A stretch of 64,000 nucleotides of DNA from Rhodobacteraceae bacterium EL53 (lineage in GTDB: Bacteria; Pseudomonadota; Alphaproteobacteria; Rhodobacterales; Rhodobacteraceae): positions 186,001-250,000 of the forward strand of contig OMPR01000004.1 in NCBI GenBank assembly GCA_900313015.1, read 5' to 3'. Below the pieces are notes generated by a model. That model was not told the origin of the DNA. It saw only the letters and a list, made by a program, of their open reading frames with translations, and made no database searches. The translations under genes and the position numbers were made by a program. Below are positions 16,721 to 27,679 of the stretch, one piece after another (positions within the stretch are counted from its first letter, which is position 1; every line of letters begins with the position of its first letter).

Positions 16721-17260
16721 ATGGCTCAGTCAGACACAGCTACGCAGATCCTTGATATTGCTGAACGCATGGCCCGAAATGGAGGCTACAATTCGTTTAG
16801 CTTTCGCGAAATAGCCGCAGAAATTGGCATCAAGGCCGCCAGTGTACATTATCACTTCCCTAACAAGGAAACCTTGGGGACAGCGATTGCTGAACGGTAC
16901 ACAGATCGCTTTCTTACAGCTCTAGGCGCCCCTGATAGCGCGCCTCCTGAACAGTTGTTGGCGCGCTATGTCGCCGCATACCGGGCCGCGCTGCTAGAGG
17001 ATGGTTTGATGTGTTTGTGTGGGATGTTCGGGGCTGAAATCAGCCATTTGCCGGAACCTGTCGCGCTGAAAACGCGTGTTTTTTTTGAACGAAATATGGC
17101 TTGGGTCACGGAAATTCACGTATTACAGGGCCATACAGCAGGGCAAGCGCGGGCTGGCGCGGGGGCGCTGATTGCACGCCTTGAAGGGGCAATGATCCTT
17201 GCACGCAGTCTGCAGGACATGGACTTGTTCGATCAGATCACGGATCAAGCGGGGATTTGA
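16721..17260 (+). CDS. TetR/AcrR-family transcriptional repressor
   Basis: A 179-residue regulator. The N-terminal helix-turn-helix spans about residues 9-55 with SFSFREIAAEIGIKAASVHYHFPNKETL, the TetR signature; the C-terminal part is a ligand-binding domain of unknown specificity containing two cysteines in LMCLCGMFGAE. AGGGGG precedes the ATG. Two near-identical palindromes between it and the divergent SDR gene indicate autoregulation and local control. Confidence 0.92.
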   Translation: MAQSDTATQILDIAERMARNGGYNSFSFREIAAEIGIKAASVHYHFPNKETLGTAIAERYTDRFLTALGAPDSAPPEQLLARYVAAYRAALLEDGLMCLCGMFGAEISHLPEPVALKTRVFFERNMAWVTEIHVLQGHTAGQARAGAGALIARLEGAMILARSLQDMDLFDQITDQAGI

Positions 17261-17332
17261 TCCCGTTCTGGGCTTGCAGGGCCGACGTGGAAGGATATCT
17301 TGCACGCTCTGCTGCCAAAAAGGAGACAGGAT

Positions 17333-18055
17333 ATGTCGAACCCAACTGCTGCGATGCTTGTGATCGGGGATGAGATCCTGTCTGGGCGGACACGTGACGC
17401 TAATATGTACTTTTTGGCAGGCGAGCTGACCAAGCAAGGCATTGATCTGAAAGAAGTCCGGGTGGTTAGCGACGATCCAGCTGCGATTGTGACTGCGGTG
17501 CAGGCGTTGGCCAAGGCGCATGATCAGGTCTTTACCAGTGGGGGCATTGGCCCGACCCATGATGACATCACGGCAGATAGTATCGCGCGTGCCTTTGGAG
17601 TGCACATAGATGTTCGGGCGGATGCGCGGGCGTTGTTGCAAGCTCATTATGACAAAACGGGGCTCGAGCTGAATGAGGCTCGTTTGCGTATGGCACGAAT
17701 CCCGGATGGGGCTTCTTTGATTGACAATCCTGTATCGACGGCGCCGGGTTTCACAATCGAGAACGTGCATGTCATGGCGGGGGTGCCGAACATCTTTCAG
17801 GCTATGGTGGCAAGTGTCCTGCCAACCTTGACGGGCGGTGCGCCTCTATTGTCACAGACCCTGCGCGTTAACCGTGGCGAGGGTGAGATTGCCGAAACGC
17901 TGACAGCAGCGGCGCAGGCTTTTGAAGATCTATCGGTTGGCTGCTATCCGTTTCAGGTAAACGGAGCCTATGGGGCGAATGTGGTTGTGCGTGGAACAGA
18001 TGGCGCACGGGTTGATGCAGCCGTAACCCAATTGGCAAAGGATTTGGATCTATGA
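17333..18055 (+). CDS. Competence/damage-inducible protein A family, molybdopterin-binding domain (CinA N-terminal type)
   Basis: A 240-residue single-domain protein with the MoCF fold: VIGDEILSGRTRDAN near residue 9 and SGGIGPTHDDITAD near residue 67 bind molybdopterin or a nucleotide-like ligand in this fold. It lacks the C-terminal nicotinamide-nucleotide amidase domain of full-length CinA. The start behind AGGAGACAGG was chosen over an ATG 11 codons upstream. Its stop overlaps the start of the GNAT gene. Confidence 0.88.
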   Translation: MSNPTAAMLVIGDEILSGRTRDANMYFLAGELTKQGIDLKEVRVVSDDPAAIVTAVQALAKAHDQVFTSGGIGPTHDDITADSIARAFGVHIDVRADARALLQAHYDKTGLELNEARLRMARIPDGASLIDNPVSTAPGFTIENVHVMAGVPNIFQAMVASVLPTLTGGAPLLSQTLRVNRGEGEIAETLTAAAQAFEDLSVGCYPFQVNGAYGANVVVRGTDGARVDAAVTQLAKDLDL

Positions 18056-18762
18056 GCGTGCGTTGGTTTGATGTGATTGATCAGACATGGCCCGCCGCAG
18101 ATCAGAAAACGGTTGGCGGTTTTACCCTGCGCGAGGGGCAAGGTGGCGGAAGTCGGGTTTCGGCAGCCACCACTTCGGCCGATGGCAATGCGATTGATAT
18201 CGATGCGGCCGAACATGCAATGTTGGAAATGGGACAGGAGCGCTTGTTCATGATCCGGCCCGGCGACGAGGAGTTAGATGCCCAACTTGAAGCACGTGGC
18301 TATGACGTCGTGGATGCGGTCACGATCTATGCCTGCCCAGCCGAGAAGCTGACGGATATGGTCATCCCGCGCGTTACAATTTTCACTATCTGGGAACCAC
18401 TGTCGATCATGCGCGAGATCTGGGCAGAGGGTGGCATTGGGCCTGCGCGGCTTGACGTTATGGAACGGGTCAAAGGTCCAAAAACGGGATTGTTGGCCCG
18501 GTTTAACGATAAACGGGGGGGCGCGGGATTTGTGGGCATCCATGACGGTATTGCGATGCTTCATGCGCTTGAGATCGTGCCCTTTCAGCGTAAGCAGGGA
18601 TTGGCTAAGTGGATGATGCGAGGCGCGGCTTTTTGGGCGCTGGACAACGGGGCAGAGACGCTTAGCGTGATGTGTACAAAGGCGAATGAGGGTGCAAATG
18701 CGCTGTATCGGTCGCTGGGGATGGACCCGGTTTCCGAGTATCATTATCGCCATCTTGTCTAG
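18052..18762 (+). CDS. GNAT-family N-acetyltransferase
   Basis: A 236-residue protein whose C-terminal half (about 145-236) shows the GNAT acetyl-CoA fold: ALEIVPFQRKQGLAKWMMR is the motif A pyrophosphate-binding loop (Gln/Arg-x-x-Gly-x-Ala) and ANALYRSLGMDPVSEYHYR is the C-terminal motif B region. The N-terminal half is poorly conserved. Substrate unknown. Start and the preceding stop overlap by ATGA. Confidence 0.82.
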   Translation: MSVRWFDVIDQTWPAADQKTVGGFTLREGQGGGSRVSAATTSADGNAIDIDAAEHAMLEMGQERLFMIRPGDEELDAQLEARGYDVVDAVTIYACPAEKLTDMVIPRVTIFTIWEPLSIMREIWAEGGIGPARLDVMERVKGPKTGLLARFNDKRGGAGFVGIHDGIAMLHALEIVPFQRKQGLAKWMMRGAAFWALDNGAETLSVMCTKANEGANALYRSLGMDPVSEYHYRHLV

Positions 18763-18777
18763 GGGAGAGAGACAAAC

Positions 18778-19350
18778 GTGACTGAGAACAAAGAGCCCAC
18801 CGCATTAGACCTGCCAATGATGGATCCGCTGCCTGCGGAGACGCAGAAGTACTTTGATATCTGCGTTGAAAAGCTGGGCATGGTGCCAAACGTGTTGCAG
18901 GCCAACGCCTTTGATATCGACAAGCTGAATGCTTTTACAGCGATGTATAATGACCTGATGCTGGCCCCCAGTGGGTTGAGCAAGCTCGAGCGTGAGATGA
19001 TCGCTGTGGTCGTTTCCGCCATCAACAAGTGTTTCTATTGTCTGGTTGCACACGGGGCTGCCGTGCGCGGACTTTCGGGCGACCCGGTATTGGGTGAGAT
19101 GCTGGTGATGAATTACCGTGTAGCACCATTGGATGCTCGCCAGCGTGCAATGTTGGATTTTGCTGCCAAAATGACCACCGAAAGCGCAACGATCGAGGAA
19201 GAACACCGTCAGGCGCTGCGTGATGTTGGGTTCTCGGATCGGGATATCTGGGATATCGCCAACGTTGCGGGTTTTTATAACATGTCCAACCGGGTCGCGA
19301 GCGCAACTGCAATGGTGCCCAACGCCGAATATCATTCTCAGTACAGATGA
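18778..19350 (+). CDS. Peroxidase-related carboxymuconolactone-decarboxylase-family protein
   Basis: A 190-residue AhpD-like protein of the uncharacterised peroxidase-related group. The redox motif NKCFYCLVAHGAAVR carries a CxxC-type pair and the adjacent His of the AhpD active site, and the N-terminal KLGMVPNVLQANA is typical. Such proteins reduce peroxides or thiol adducts, but the physiological electron donor here is unknown. Starts with GTG behind GGGGAGAGA. Its stop overlaps the start of the OmpA-domain gene (ATGA). Confidence 0.88.
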   Translation: MTENKEPTALDLPMMDPLPAETQKYFDICVEKLGMVPNVLQANAFDIDKLNAFTAMYNDLMLAPSGLSKLEREMIAVVVSAINKCFYCLVAHGAAVRGLSGDPVLGEMLVMNYRVAPLDARQRAMLDFAAKMTTESATIEEEHRQALRDVGFSDRDIWDIANVAGFYNMSNRVASATAMVPNAEYHSQYR

Positions 19351-20252
19351 TGCGGTTTCTGCTCTCCTGCGCCTTGGTGATGGCGATGCCTGTCGCGTCG
19401 CAGGAGTTGCAGCTACCGGTTGGGGCTAAGCAACTGACAGATCGGGTCAATCCGTTGACCTCTTATGATTTGCCAACGGGTCCCTTTGCCAATGATGCCC
19501 TTCCGGTTCGCACTCTGGAAGGACGTGTTGAAAAACGGTCTTGGCGTGTTGGTGTCGGGGCGGGAACAACATTGCAGGTTCTTGCCCCACTGCGCACCCA
19601 ATTGCAGGAGGCCGGATATGATATTCTGCTGGATTGTGCCGCGCGCGCCTGTGGAGGATTTGATTTTCGGTTTGGGACCGACGTGATTCCTGCCCCTGAT
19701 ATGTTCGTCGCGGTGCGGGATTATCGGTTCTTATCTGCGACCAAAGGGGACCAGGCGTTGAGCCTGTTGATTAGTCGTCAATCGCCAGATGCTTATATTC
19801 AAATCATCCGGGTTTCTGCGGGAAAGCAAAAGAATGTTCCGATTGTGGCCGAAGCAAAGCGTCCTGCGCCAAGTGAGAAATCGTTTTCGGACTTGCTGAA
19901 AAGCGATGGACATGCGGTTCTTGATGGCCTCGCATTCAAAGAAGGCGCGAACACGTTGCAGGAAGAGGAAGTCCCAGCTCTGCAAGCGCTGGTGGATGCT
20001 CTTGAAACCGATCCCGATCTAAGGGTCGTTTTGGTCGGTCATACCGATAACATCGGTGCATTAGAGGCGAATATTAAGCTTGGCAAAGCGCGCGCGCAGG
20101 CCGTGCGGGAATTGCTGGTTGGACGTTATGGCATAGCCTCGGATCGGGTTCAGGCCGAAGGTATGGGGTATTTGGCCCCGATCAGAACGAATGAAACCGC
20201 AGAAGGTCGCGATATCAACCGACGTGTCGAGGTCGTAACCCTGTCTCGTTAA
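19347..20252 (+). CDS. OmpA-domain envelope protein
   Basis: A 301-residue secreted protein: signal peptide to about residue 19 (LVMAMPVASQ), an unassigned N-terminal domain with a C-x-x-x-x-C pair (LDCAARACGGF), and a C-terminal OmpA-like peptidoglycan-binding domain (about 190-301; VLVGHTDNIGALEANIKLGKARAQAV and NRRVEVV). The OmpA domain should bind the peptidoglycan diaminopimelate. It ends the cluster that begins with the MoCF gene. Confidence 0.88.
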   Translation: MMRFLLSCALVMAMPVASQELQLPVGAKQLTDRVNPLTSYDLPTGPFANDALPVRTLEGRVEKRSWRVGVGAGTTLQVLAPLRTQLQEAGYDILLDCAARACGGFDFRFGTDVIPAPDMFVAVRDYRFLSATKGDQALSLLISRQSPDAYIQIIRVSAGKQKNVPIVAEAKRPAPSEKSFSDLLKSDGHAVLDGLAFKEGANTLQEEEVPALQALVDALETDPDLRVVLVGHTDNIGALEANIKLGKARAQAVRELLVGRYGIASDRVQAEGMGYLAPIRTNETAEGRDINRRVEVVTLSR

Positions 20253-20260
20253 GCACGCAG

Positions 20261-20289
20261 AAAAAAGCCCCGCACGTGATGTGCAGGGC
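20261..20289 (-). terminator. Rho-independent terminator for the LysR gene
   Basis: Read on the minus strand, GCCCTGCAC (20289-20281), loop, GTGCGGGGC (20275-20267) form a 9-bp stem with one mismatch and are followed by TTTTTT (20266-20261). It lies about 40 nt after the stop of the LysR-type regulator. Confidence 0.75.
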
Positions 20290-20331
20290 AAGTAGCGTTG
20301 CTAAGGGAAGCAACAAGATGAAAATTGGCGG

Positions 20332-21237
20332 TTACCACTCCATTGGGCCTTTGTCGGCAAAGGAGTGAACCAGAAAGTCGATAAAGGCGCGGACCTTGGG
20401 CTGTGTGAACCGGCCCGGCGGATAAACGGCATAGATACCTTGCGTTTCGTCCGGCAAAGACGGCATCGCGTCCATGACCAAACCCTGCTCCATCGCATCT
20501 GCATACAGATAGCTGGGTAGATAGGCGATCCCAAGGCCAGAGATGGCGGCGTTCAACAGGGACTGCCCGTCATTGACGCTGAGCCAGCCAGCGGTTCGCA
20601 CCTGCCGCTTTTCACCCGAAGGGGCGGTCAGGCGCCAGACATTCCCGCTGGATTGGCTAGAATAATGCAGCAGTTTGTGCTCGTTCAGATCGTCAATTTT
20701 TTGTGGGTGTCCGTATTTCTCAAAGTAAGCCGGCGACGCAATCATGCGTTTTGTTGTTTCGGTCAACTTGCGGGCGCGTAGCGTACTGTCTTCTAGCTCA
20801 CCAATGCGGACGGCCATGTCGAACCCTTCTGAAATCAATTCAACATAGCGGTTGTTCAGAACCATGTTGACGGTGATATCGGGGAAGTCGGACAGAAATT
20901 CAGACAGAACAGGGGACAGGTGATTAACGCCAAAATCAGTTGCCACGCTGATCCGCAGCAATCCTGAGGGGGCGGATTGCATGGATGTGACAAGTGCATC
21001 TGCCTCACCTGCGTCATTCAGAACGCGACGGGCGCGATCATAATAGGCCAGGCCTATTTCGGTCGGCGATACCCGGCGTGTCGTCCGGTTTAGCAACCTG
21101 GCACCCAATCGCGCCTCAAGGCTTGAGACGTGTTTGGACACGGCTGATTTCGAAATGCCCATCTTTTTTGCGGCATCCGTGAATCCACCTTGGTCAACCA
21201 CGTTGGCAAAAGCTTCCATTTCAGTGAGTCGATCCAT
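20332..21237 (-). CDS. LysR-family transcriptional regulator
   Basis: A 301-residue LTTR. The N-terminal winged helix-turn-helix (about 1-60) reads MEAFANVVDQGGFTDAAKKMGISKSAVSKHV, then a linker helix and an effector domain (about 90-295) that binds an unknown inducer. Divergent from the DUF4399 gene with 277 bp between; two inverted repeats in that gap are candidate binding sites. A terminator follows. Confidence 0.92.
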   Translation of the reverse strand: MDRLTEMEAFANVVDQGGFTDAAKKMGISKSAVSKHVSSLEARLGARLLNRTTRRVSPTEIGLAYYDRARRVLNDAGEADALVTSMQSAPSGLLRISVATDFGVNHLSPVLSEFLSDFPDITVNMVLNNRYVELISEGFDMAVRIGELEDSTLRARKLTETTKRMIASPAYFEKYGHPQKIDDLNEHKLLHYSSQSSGNVWRLTAPSGEKRQVRTAGWLSVNDGQSLLNAAISGLGIAYLPSYLYADAMEQGLVMDAMPSLPDETQGIYAVYPPGRFTQPKVRAFIDFLVHSFADKGPMEW

Positions 21238-21312
21238 TCGCGTGTCCTCGGGTTATCCTCTGCGTCGAGGATCAGGTATCGCGTCCAATCTGGGCGGAAA
21301 CGGGGCGGTGGT

Positions 21313-21378
21313 GGGATAATATCAGGGTTTTATCCCAGATCGTCCGCAACTTGGAAACGGGGAAACAATCGTTTCCAA
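21313..21378. promoter_or_regulatory. Two inverted repeats in the LysR/DUF4399 divergent gap
   Basis: GGGATAA (21313-21319) with TTATCCC (21330-21336), 10 bp apart, and TTGGAAACG (21351-21359) with CGTTTCCAA (21370-21378), 10 bp apart. Paired palindromes in this position are typical of regulatory binding sites. Binding by the adjacent LysR is inferred only from location. Confidence 0.45.
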
Positions 21379-21514
21379 AGGGTAAATGTGCGATTCTAGG
21401 GTTTGGTAAATCTGACACGGTCTCACGTTTGCGCCAAGTGTGGGTTGGAAAGCGCGACAAACGAAGAACAACCTCTACAATAAAGGTGTTGCGTAATTTT
21501 TCAGAGGAAAACTG

Positions 21515-21955
21515 ATGAAAACCCTTATTGCCGCCGTTGCCTCCCTCGTTCTTGCCGGGCCCGTCTGGGCGGGCGGGGAAACACCTTCGAACCCTGATGC
21601 TCAGGTGTATTTTGTTAATCTTGCCGATGGGGATACGGTTCAATCCCCTTTGACTGTGGTATTCGGACTGCGCGGAATGGGCGTCGCCCCTGCGGGAACA
21701 GAGCAGGAGAATACAGGTCACCATCACCTTTTGATTGATCGTCCTGCGCTTGGCCAAGGTGAAGATGGTGCGGATGAACTGTCCAATGGGATCCCATCGG
21801 ATGAGAATCATCGGCACTTTGGAGGCGGTCAAACCGAGGTCAGTGTCGAATTGAGCCCCGGATCACATACCTTGCAGTTGGTGTTGGGAGATTATGGTCA
21901 TGTTCCACATGCCAAACCGATTGTGTCTGATGTGATAACGATCGAAGTGAAATAG
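21515..21955 (+). CDS. DUF4399 secreted His-rich protein
   Basis: A 146-residue protein with a signal peptide ending near PVWA-GG. The body fits DUF4399: AQVYFVNLADGDTVQSPLTVVFGL, GMGVAPAG, GHHHLLID and a C-terminal HTLQLVLGDYGHVPH. The His cluster (GHHH, ENHRHFGG, HVPHAKP) suggests periplasmic metal binding, which is inference. Divergent from the LysR gene. No function is established for this family to my knowledge. Confidence 0.88.
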   Translation: MKTLIAAVASLVLAGPVWAGGETPSNPDAQVYFVNLADGDTVQSPLTVVFGLRGMGVAPAGTEQENTGHHHLLIDRPALGQGEDGADELSNGIPSDENHRHFGGGQTEVSVELSPGSHTLQLVLGDYGHVPHAKPIVSDVITIEVK

Positions 21956-21960
21956 GCTTT

Positions 21961-22022
21961 ACCTCGCGCGGTGGTCGTCTTCGATGACCGCGCGAGGTAA
22001 CAGGGGCAAAACGTGCCCCTTT
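21961..22022. terminator. Tandem hairpins between DUF4399 and the FadH-like gene
   Basis: ACCTCGCGCGGT (21961-21972) pairs with ACCGCGCGAGGT (21987-21998), a 12-bp perfect stem; then AGGGGC (22002-22007) pairs with GCCCCT (22015-22020) followed by TT. They separate two convergent genes and probably end transcription, although the U-run is short. Confidence 0.5.
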
Positions 22023-22024
22023 GA

Positions 22025-24671
<2,647 letters not shown>

Positions 24672-24741
24672 CGTTTTTTTCGCACTGGTTTGTTAAGGGG
24701 TTGCGCGATCTTCGGTCTCGCGTCCTGCGGACGGCGGGGCT

Positions 24742-24807
24742 GCGTAGCGGCGCGTGGCTTTGCCACGCGCCGCTACGCCCAACGGGAGGAAATATGCCGT
24801 TAGGCAT
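24742..24807. repeat. Long GC-rich palindromic element between rppH and the PfkB gene
   Basis: A 17-bp perfect stem, left arm 24742-24758 and right arm 24762-24778, closed by TTT; the arms read GCGTAGCGGCGCGTGGC and its complement. A smaller hairpin, ATGCC/GGCAT (24794-24807), follows, then a G/C-rich inverted stretch around 24817-24840. It separates two convergent genes and may terminate both, or be a copy of a dispersed palindromic unit. Confidence 0.6.
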
Positions 24808-24842
24808 GTTGACGACGGACGGGAGGACGCCCGCCCGTACAA

Positions 24843-25832
24843 TCAGAGTAGGTTTTCGGAACGCAGGAGGTCTTGTAGATTCGCTTCCGGGCGTGGACCA
24901 ATGTGACTGATAACTTCACGGGCGCAAACGCAGCCAATGCGGGCGCAGGTTTCGAGATCGCGACCTGTTGCGAGGCCAAATAGGAAACCAGCGGCAAATT
25001 GATCACCAGCGCCAGTTGCATCCACTGGAACAACTTTTTCAACGGCGACGTCGATGCGTTTTCCTTCGTGGAACACCGAAACCCCGTCACCGGATCGGGT
25101 GCAGATCACCAGGGGGCAGATGGCTGCCGTTTTGGCCAACGCGTCTTCTAGGTCGTCTGTCTCAAACAGGGACTTAATTTCGGCTTCATTACCGATCACA
25201 TAATCCAGCTCATTTTCGATCAAAGACAGGAAGTCCGCACGGTGGCGCTCGACGCAAAATGGATCGGAAATTGCGATGCCGGTTTTCCCGCCGCCCTCGC
25301 GGCAATCACGAGCTGCCTCTAGGAACGCGGATTTCCCTTTGTCTTTGTCAAACAGGTAGCCTTCGAGGAACATGATTTGCGACTTGCCAGCAACCTCTTT
25401 GGGAACATCAGCCGAACTTAGCTCGGACGAAATCCCCAGATAGGTGTTCATTGACCGCTCACCGTCCGGAGAGACAAAGATCATTGAGCGCGATGTGGGC
25501 AATTCGCCCCCCGCCACGGGTGGGTTTACAAAATCGACCCCGTCTTCGTTCATCGCATCCGCATAGAAATGTCCAAGAGCATCGTCATGCACGCGCCCGA
25601 TAAACGCAGCCTCCAAGCCCAAAGCACCGGCACCTGCGATGGTATTTGCAACAGACCCGCCGGGTGTCTGAACGCGACCTTCCATTGCGGCATACAACAC
25701 TTCGCCGCGATCCCGTTCGATCAGCTGCATGATACCTTTTTCAATTCCCATCAGATCGAGAAAGCTATCGTCAGATTGGCTGATGACGTCCACAACGGCG
25801 TTGCCAATTCCGACGAGTTGATAAGTTTTCAT
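24843..25832 (-). CDS. PfkB-family kinase, adenosine-kinase-like
   Basis: A 329-residue ribokinase-fold kinase. The N-terminal GIGNAVVDVI and QTPGGSVANTIAGAGALG, and the C-terminal VPVDATGAGDQFAAGFLFGL with the catalytic Asp (DATGAGD) and anion hole, are clear. Its best resemblance is to the adenosine-kinase branch, which phosphorylates adenosine to AMP, but other nucleoside or sugar substrates are possible. The start is behind GAGGACAAG; its ATG overlaps the stop of nth. A multi-hairpin element follows. Confidence 0.88.
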   Translation of the reverse strand: MKTYQLVGIGNAVVDVISQSDDSFLDLMGIEKGIMQLIERDRGEVLYAAMEGRVQTPGGSVANTIAGAGALGLEAAFIGRVHDDALGHFYADAMNEDGVDFVNPPVAGGELPTSRSMIFVSPDGERSMNTYLGISSELSSADVPKEVAGKSQIMFLEGYLFDKDKGKSAFLEAARDCREGGGKTGIAISDPFCVERHRADFLSLIENELDYVIGNEAEIKSLFETDDLEDALAKTAAICPLVICTRSGDGVSVFHEGKRIDVAVEKVVPVDATGAGDQFAAGFLFGLATGRDLETCARIGCVCAREVISHIGPRPEANLQDLLRSENLL

Positions 25833-26473
25833 AGGTTCTTGTCCTCGAACATGCACAAGTCGCGAATGAGGCAGGTGCCGCACAGCGGTTTGCGTGCTTT
25901 GCAATGATATCGGCCGTGTAAAATCAGCCAGTGATGGGCATGGAGCTGAAAGTCAGCAGGAATGTTGTCTTCGACGGCCCGCTCGACCGCATCGACATCT
26001 TTACCCGGCGCAATACCGGATCTGTTGCCGACGCGAAAGATGTGCGTGTCGACCGCTTGGGCAGGTTGGTGCCACCACATGTTTAAAACCACATTTGCTG
26101 TCTTTCGGCCAACTCCGGGCAAAGATTGCAGCGCCGCGCGAGAGTTCGGAACCTTGCCGTCATAATCTTCCACCAAGATGCGGCTGAGTTTGATGACATT
26201 CTTGGCTTTTTGACGGAACAGACCGATGGTTTTGATGTGTTCGGTCACGCCTTCTTCGCCCAGATCCAGCATCTTTTGAGGGGTATCTGCGATCTTGAAT
26301 AATGCGCGGGTTGCTTTGTTTACACCTGCGTCTGTTGCCTGCGCTGACAGAGCGACAGCGACGACAAGAGTATAGACATTGACGTGCTCCAATTCCCCTT
26401 TGGGTTCGGGCTCGGCTGCCTGAAAACGCGAAAATATCTCGCGGATTGTGTGATAATCTAGTTGCTTGGCCAT
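25829..26473 (-). CDS. nth: Endonuclease III (DNA N-glycosylase/AP lyase)
   Basis: Base-excision repair enzyme for oxidised pyrimidines. The 214-residue protein has the helix-hairpin-helix LPGVGRKTANVVLNMW with its catalytic Lys, the catalytic Asp in VDTHIFRVGNR, and the C-terminal 4Fe-4S ligands C-x6-C-x2-C-x5-C in CKARKPLCGTCLIRDLC. The start at MAKQLDYHT was chosen; an in-frame extension upstream overlaps the divergent Ada-like gene. Overlaps the following PfkB gene by 4 nt. Confidence 0.95.
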   Translation of the reverse strand: MAKQLDYHTIREIFSRFQAAEPEPKGELEHVNVYTLVVAVALSAQATDAGVNKATRALFKIADTPQKMLDLGEEGVTEHIKTIGLFRQKAKNVIKLSRILVEDYDGKVPNSRAALQSLPGVGRKTANVVLNMWWHQPAQAVDTHIFRVGNRSGIAPGKDVDAVERAVEDNIPADFQLHAHHWLILHGRYHCKARKPLCGTCLIRDLCMFEDKNL

Positions 26474-26659
26474 GCAGAGTGTAATGCCGTGGGATGTCTG
26501 TCGGGTAAAGAGGCGAGGCAAGGGGTGTCGCTTGAAGGCATCCCAAACGTCCCAGTTATGCAACGCAAGGCTATGCGAGCGGTCCTGCTGCATTTCGCAT
26601 GTTTCGGGTCGCTTGAGACCCTAGGCAAAGCTAGGATGGCGCAACACAGGAGGTACGCC

Positions 26660-27511
26660 ATGAATATTGAAGCACGCGAAAATGGGTATCACTACGAGGT
26701 AATGCGTCGGGCCATCGAATTGATCGACCAAGGCGGCGAGACTCTGTCGTTGGAACAATTGTCCGCGCAGATGAACATGAGCCCGGCCCATTTCCAGCGG
26801 CTGTTTTCCCGTTGGGTTGGGGTCTCTCCCAAACGGTTTCAGCAATATCTCACGCTTGGCCATGCCAAGGCTCTTATGCACGACCGGTTCACAACTTTGG
26901 AAACGGCGCACAATGTTGGCTTGTCTGGAACGGGGCGTCTGCATGATCTTTTTGTGCGATGGGAGGCGATGAGTCCCGGCGATTTTGCTCGCAAGGGGGA
27001 CGGGCTGACGATCTATTGGGGGTGGTTCGAAAGTCCTTTTGGTCCGGCTTTGGTGATGGGCACAGACAAAGGTATTTGCGGGATGGGGTTTGCCGCCGAA
27101 ACCGGCGAGGAGGCGGCCATGGAAGATTTGGTCGCACGCTGGCCCAAAGCCAATTTTGTCGAGGATCCGATGCGTTTGCGCCCTTGGGTGCTAAGCGCCT
27201 TTGGGGCGGCAAGTGATAAACTGGAACCAACACCGTTGTTCCTGATAGGGGCACCTATGCAAATCAAAGTGTGGGAGGCGCTGCTGCGGATCCCGGATGG
27301 ACAAGTGACGACCTATTCAGAAATCGCCGACGCCATCGGAAGCCCACGTGCGGTGCGCGCTGTTGGAACAGCTGTCGGGCGCAATCCAATCAGTTGGATG
27401 ATCCCCTGTCATAGGGCACTCAGGAAATCCGGAGGGCTAGGCGGCTATCACTGGGGTTTGCCAGTTAAGCGGGCAATGCTTGCGTATGAGGCGGCCCGCG
27501 CCGAAGCGTAA
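26660..27511 (+). CDS. AraC-type HTH fused to O6-alkylguanine-DNA alkyltransferase (Ada-like, no N-Ada domain)
   Basis: Repairs O6-methylguanine by transferring the methyl group to its own cysteine. The 283-residue protein has an AraC-type helix-turn-helix (about 8-108; LSLEQLSAQMNMSPAHFQRLFSRWVG), an alkyltransferase N-domain, and the active site WMIPCHRALRKSGG with the acceptor Cys, after the DNA-binding AIGSPRAVRAVGTAVGRNP. It lacks the N-terminal zinc/phosphotriester domain of E. coli Ada, so that repair function should be absent. An ideal CAGGAGG ribosome site precedes the ATG. Divergent from nth, making a small DNA-repair pair. Confidence 0.93.
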   Translation: MNIEARENGYHYEVMRRAIELIDQGGETLSLEQLSAQMNMSPAHFQRLFSRWVGVSPKRFQQYLTLGHAKALMHDRFTTLETAHNVGLSGTGRLHDLFVRWEAMSPGDFARKGDGLTIYWGWFESPFGPALVMGTDKGICGMGFAAETGEEAAMEDLVARWPKANFVEDPMRLRPWVLSAFGAASDKLEPTPLFLIGAPMQIKVWEALLRIPDGQVTTYSEIADAIGSPRAVRAVGTAVGRNPISWMIPCHRALRKSGGLGGYHWGLPVKRAMLAYEAARAEA

Positions 27512-27597
27512 GAACGACTGAGCGAAGAAAATGTAGGAATAGGTGCGCGTTCTTTGGTAATTTGCGCAAGGTTCCGCCGAATTTTTGGGGCACAGGC

Positions 27598-27628
27598 TTG
27601 AGCGTCAGCCGAGATCAAAGGATATACT
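27598..27628 (+). promoter_or_regulatory. Possible sigma-70-like promoter for the OmpA lipoprotein
   Basis: TTGAGC (27598-27603) and TATACT (27623-27628) are separated by 19 bp, about 50 bp before the lipoprotein start. The -10 box is good, the spacing is long, so this is only a candidate. Confidence 0.3.
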
Positions 27629-27679
27629 AGGCCAAAGGGTCTCGGAACAAACCGGGCCTAATGAGCAGAAGGTGATCCT

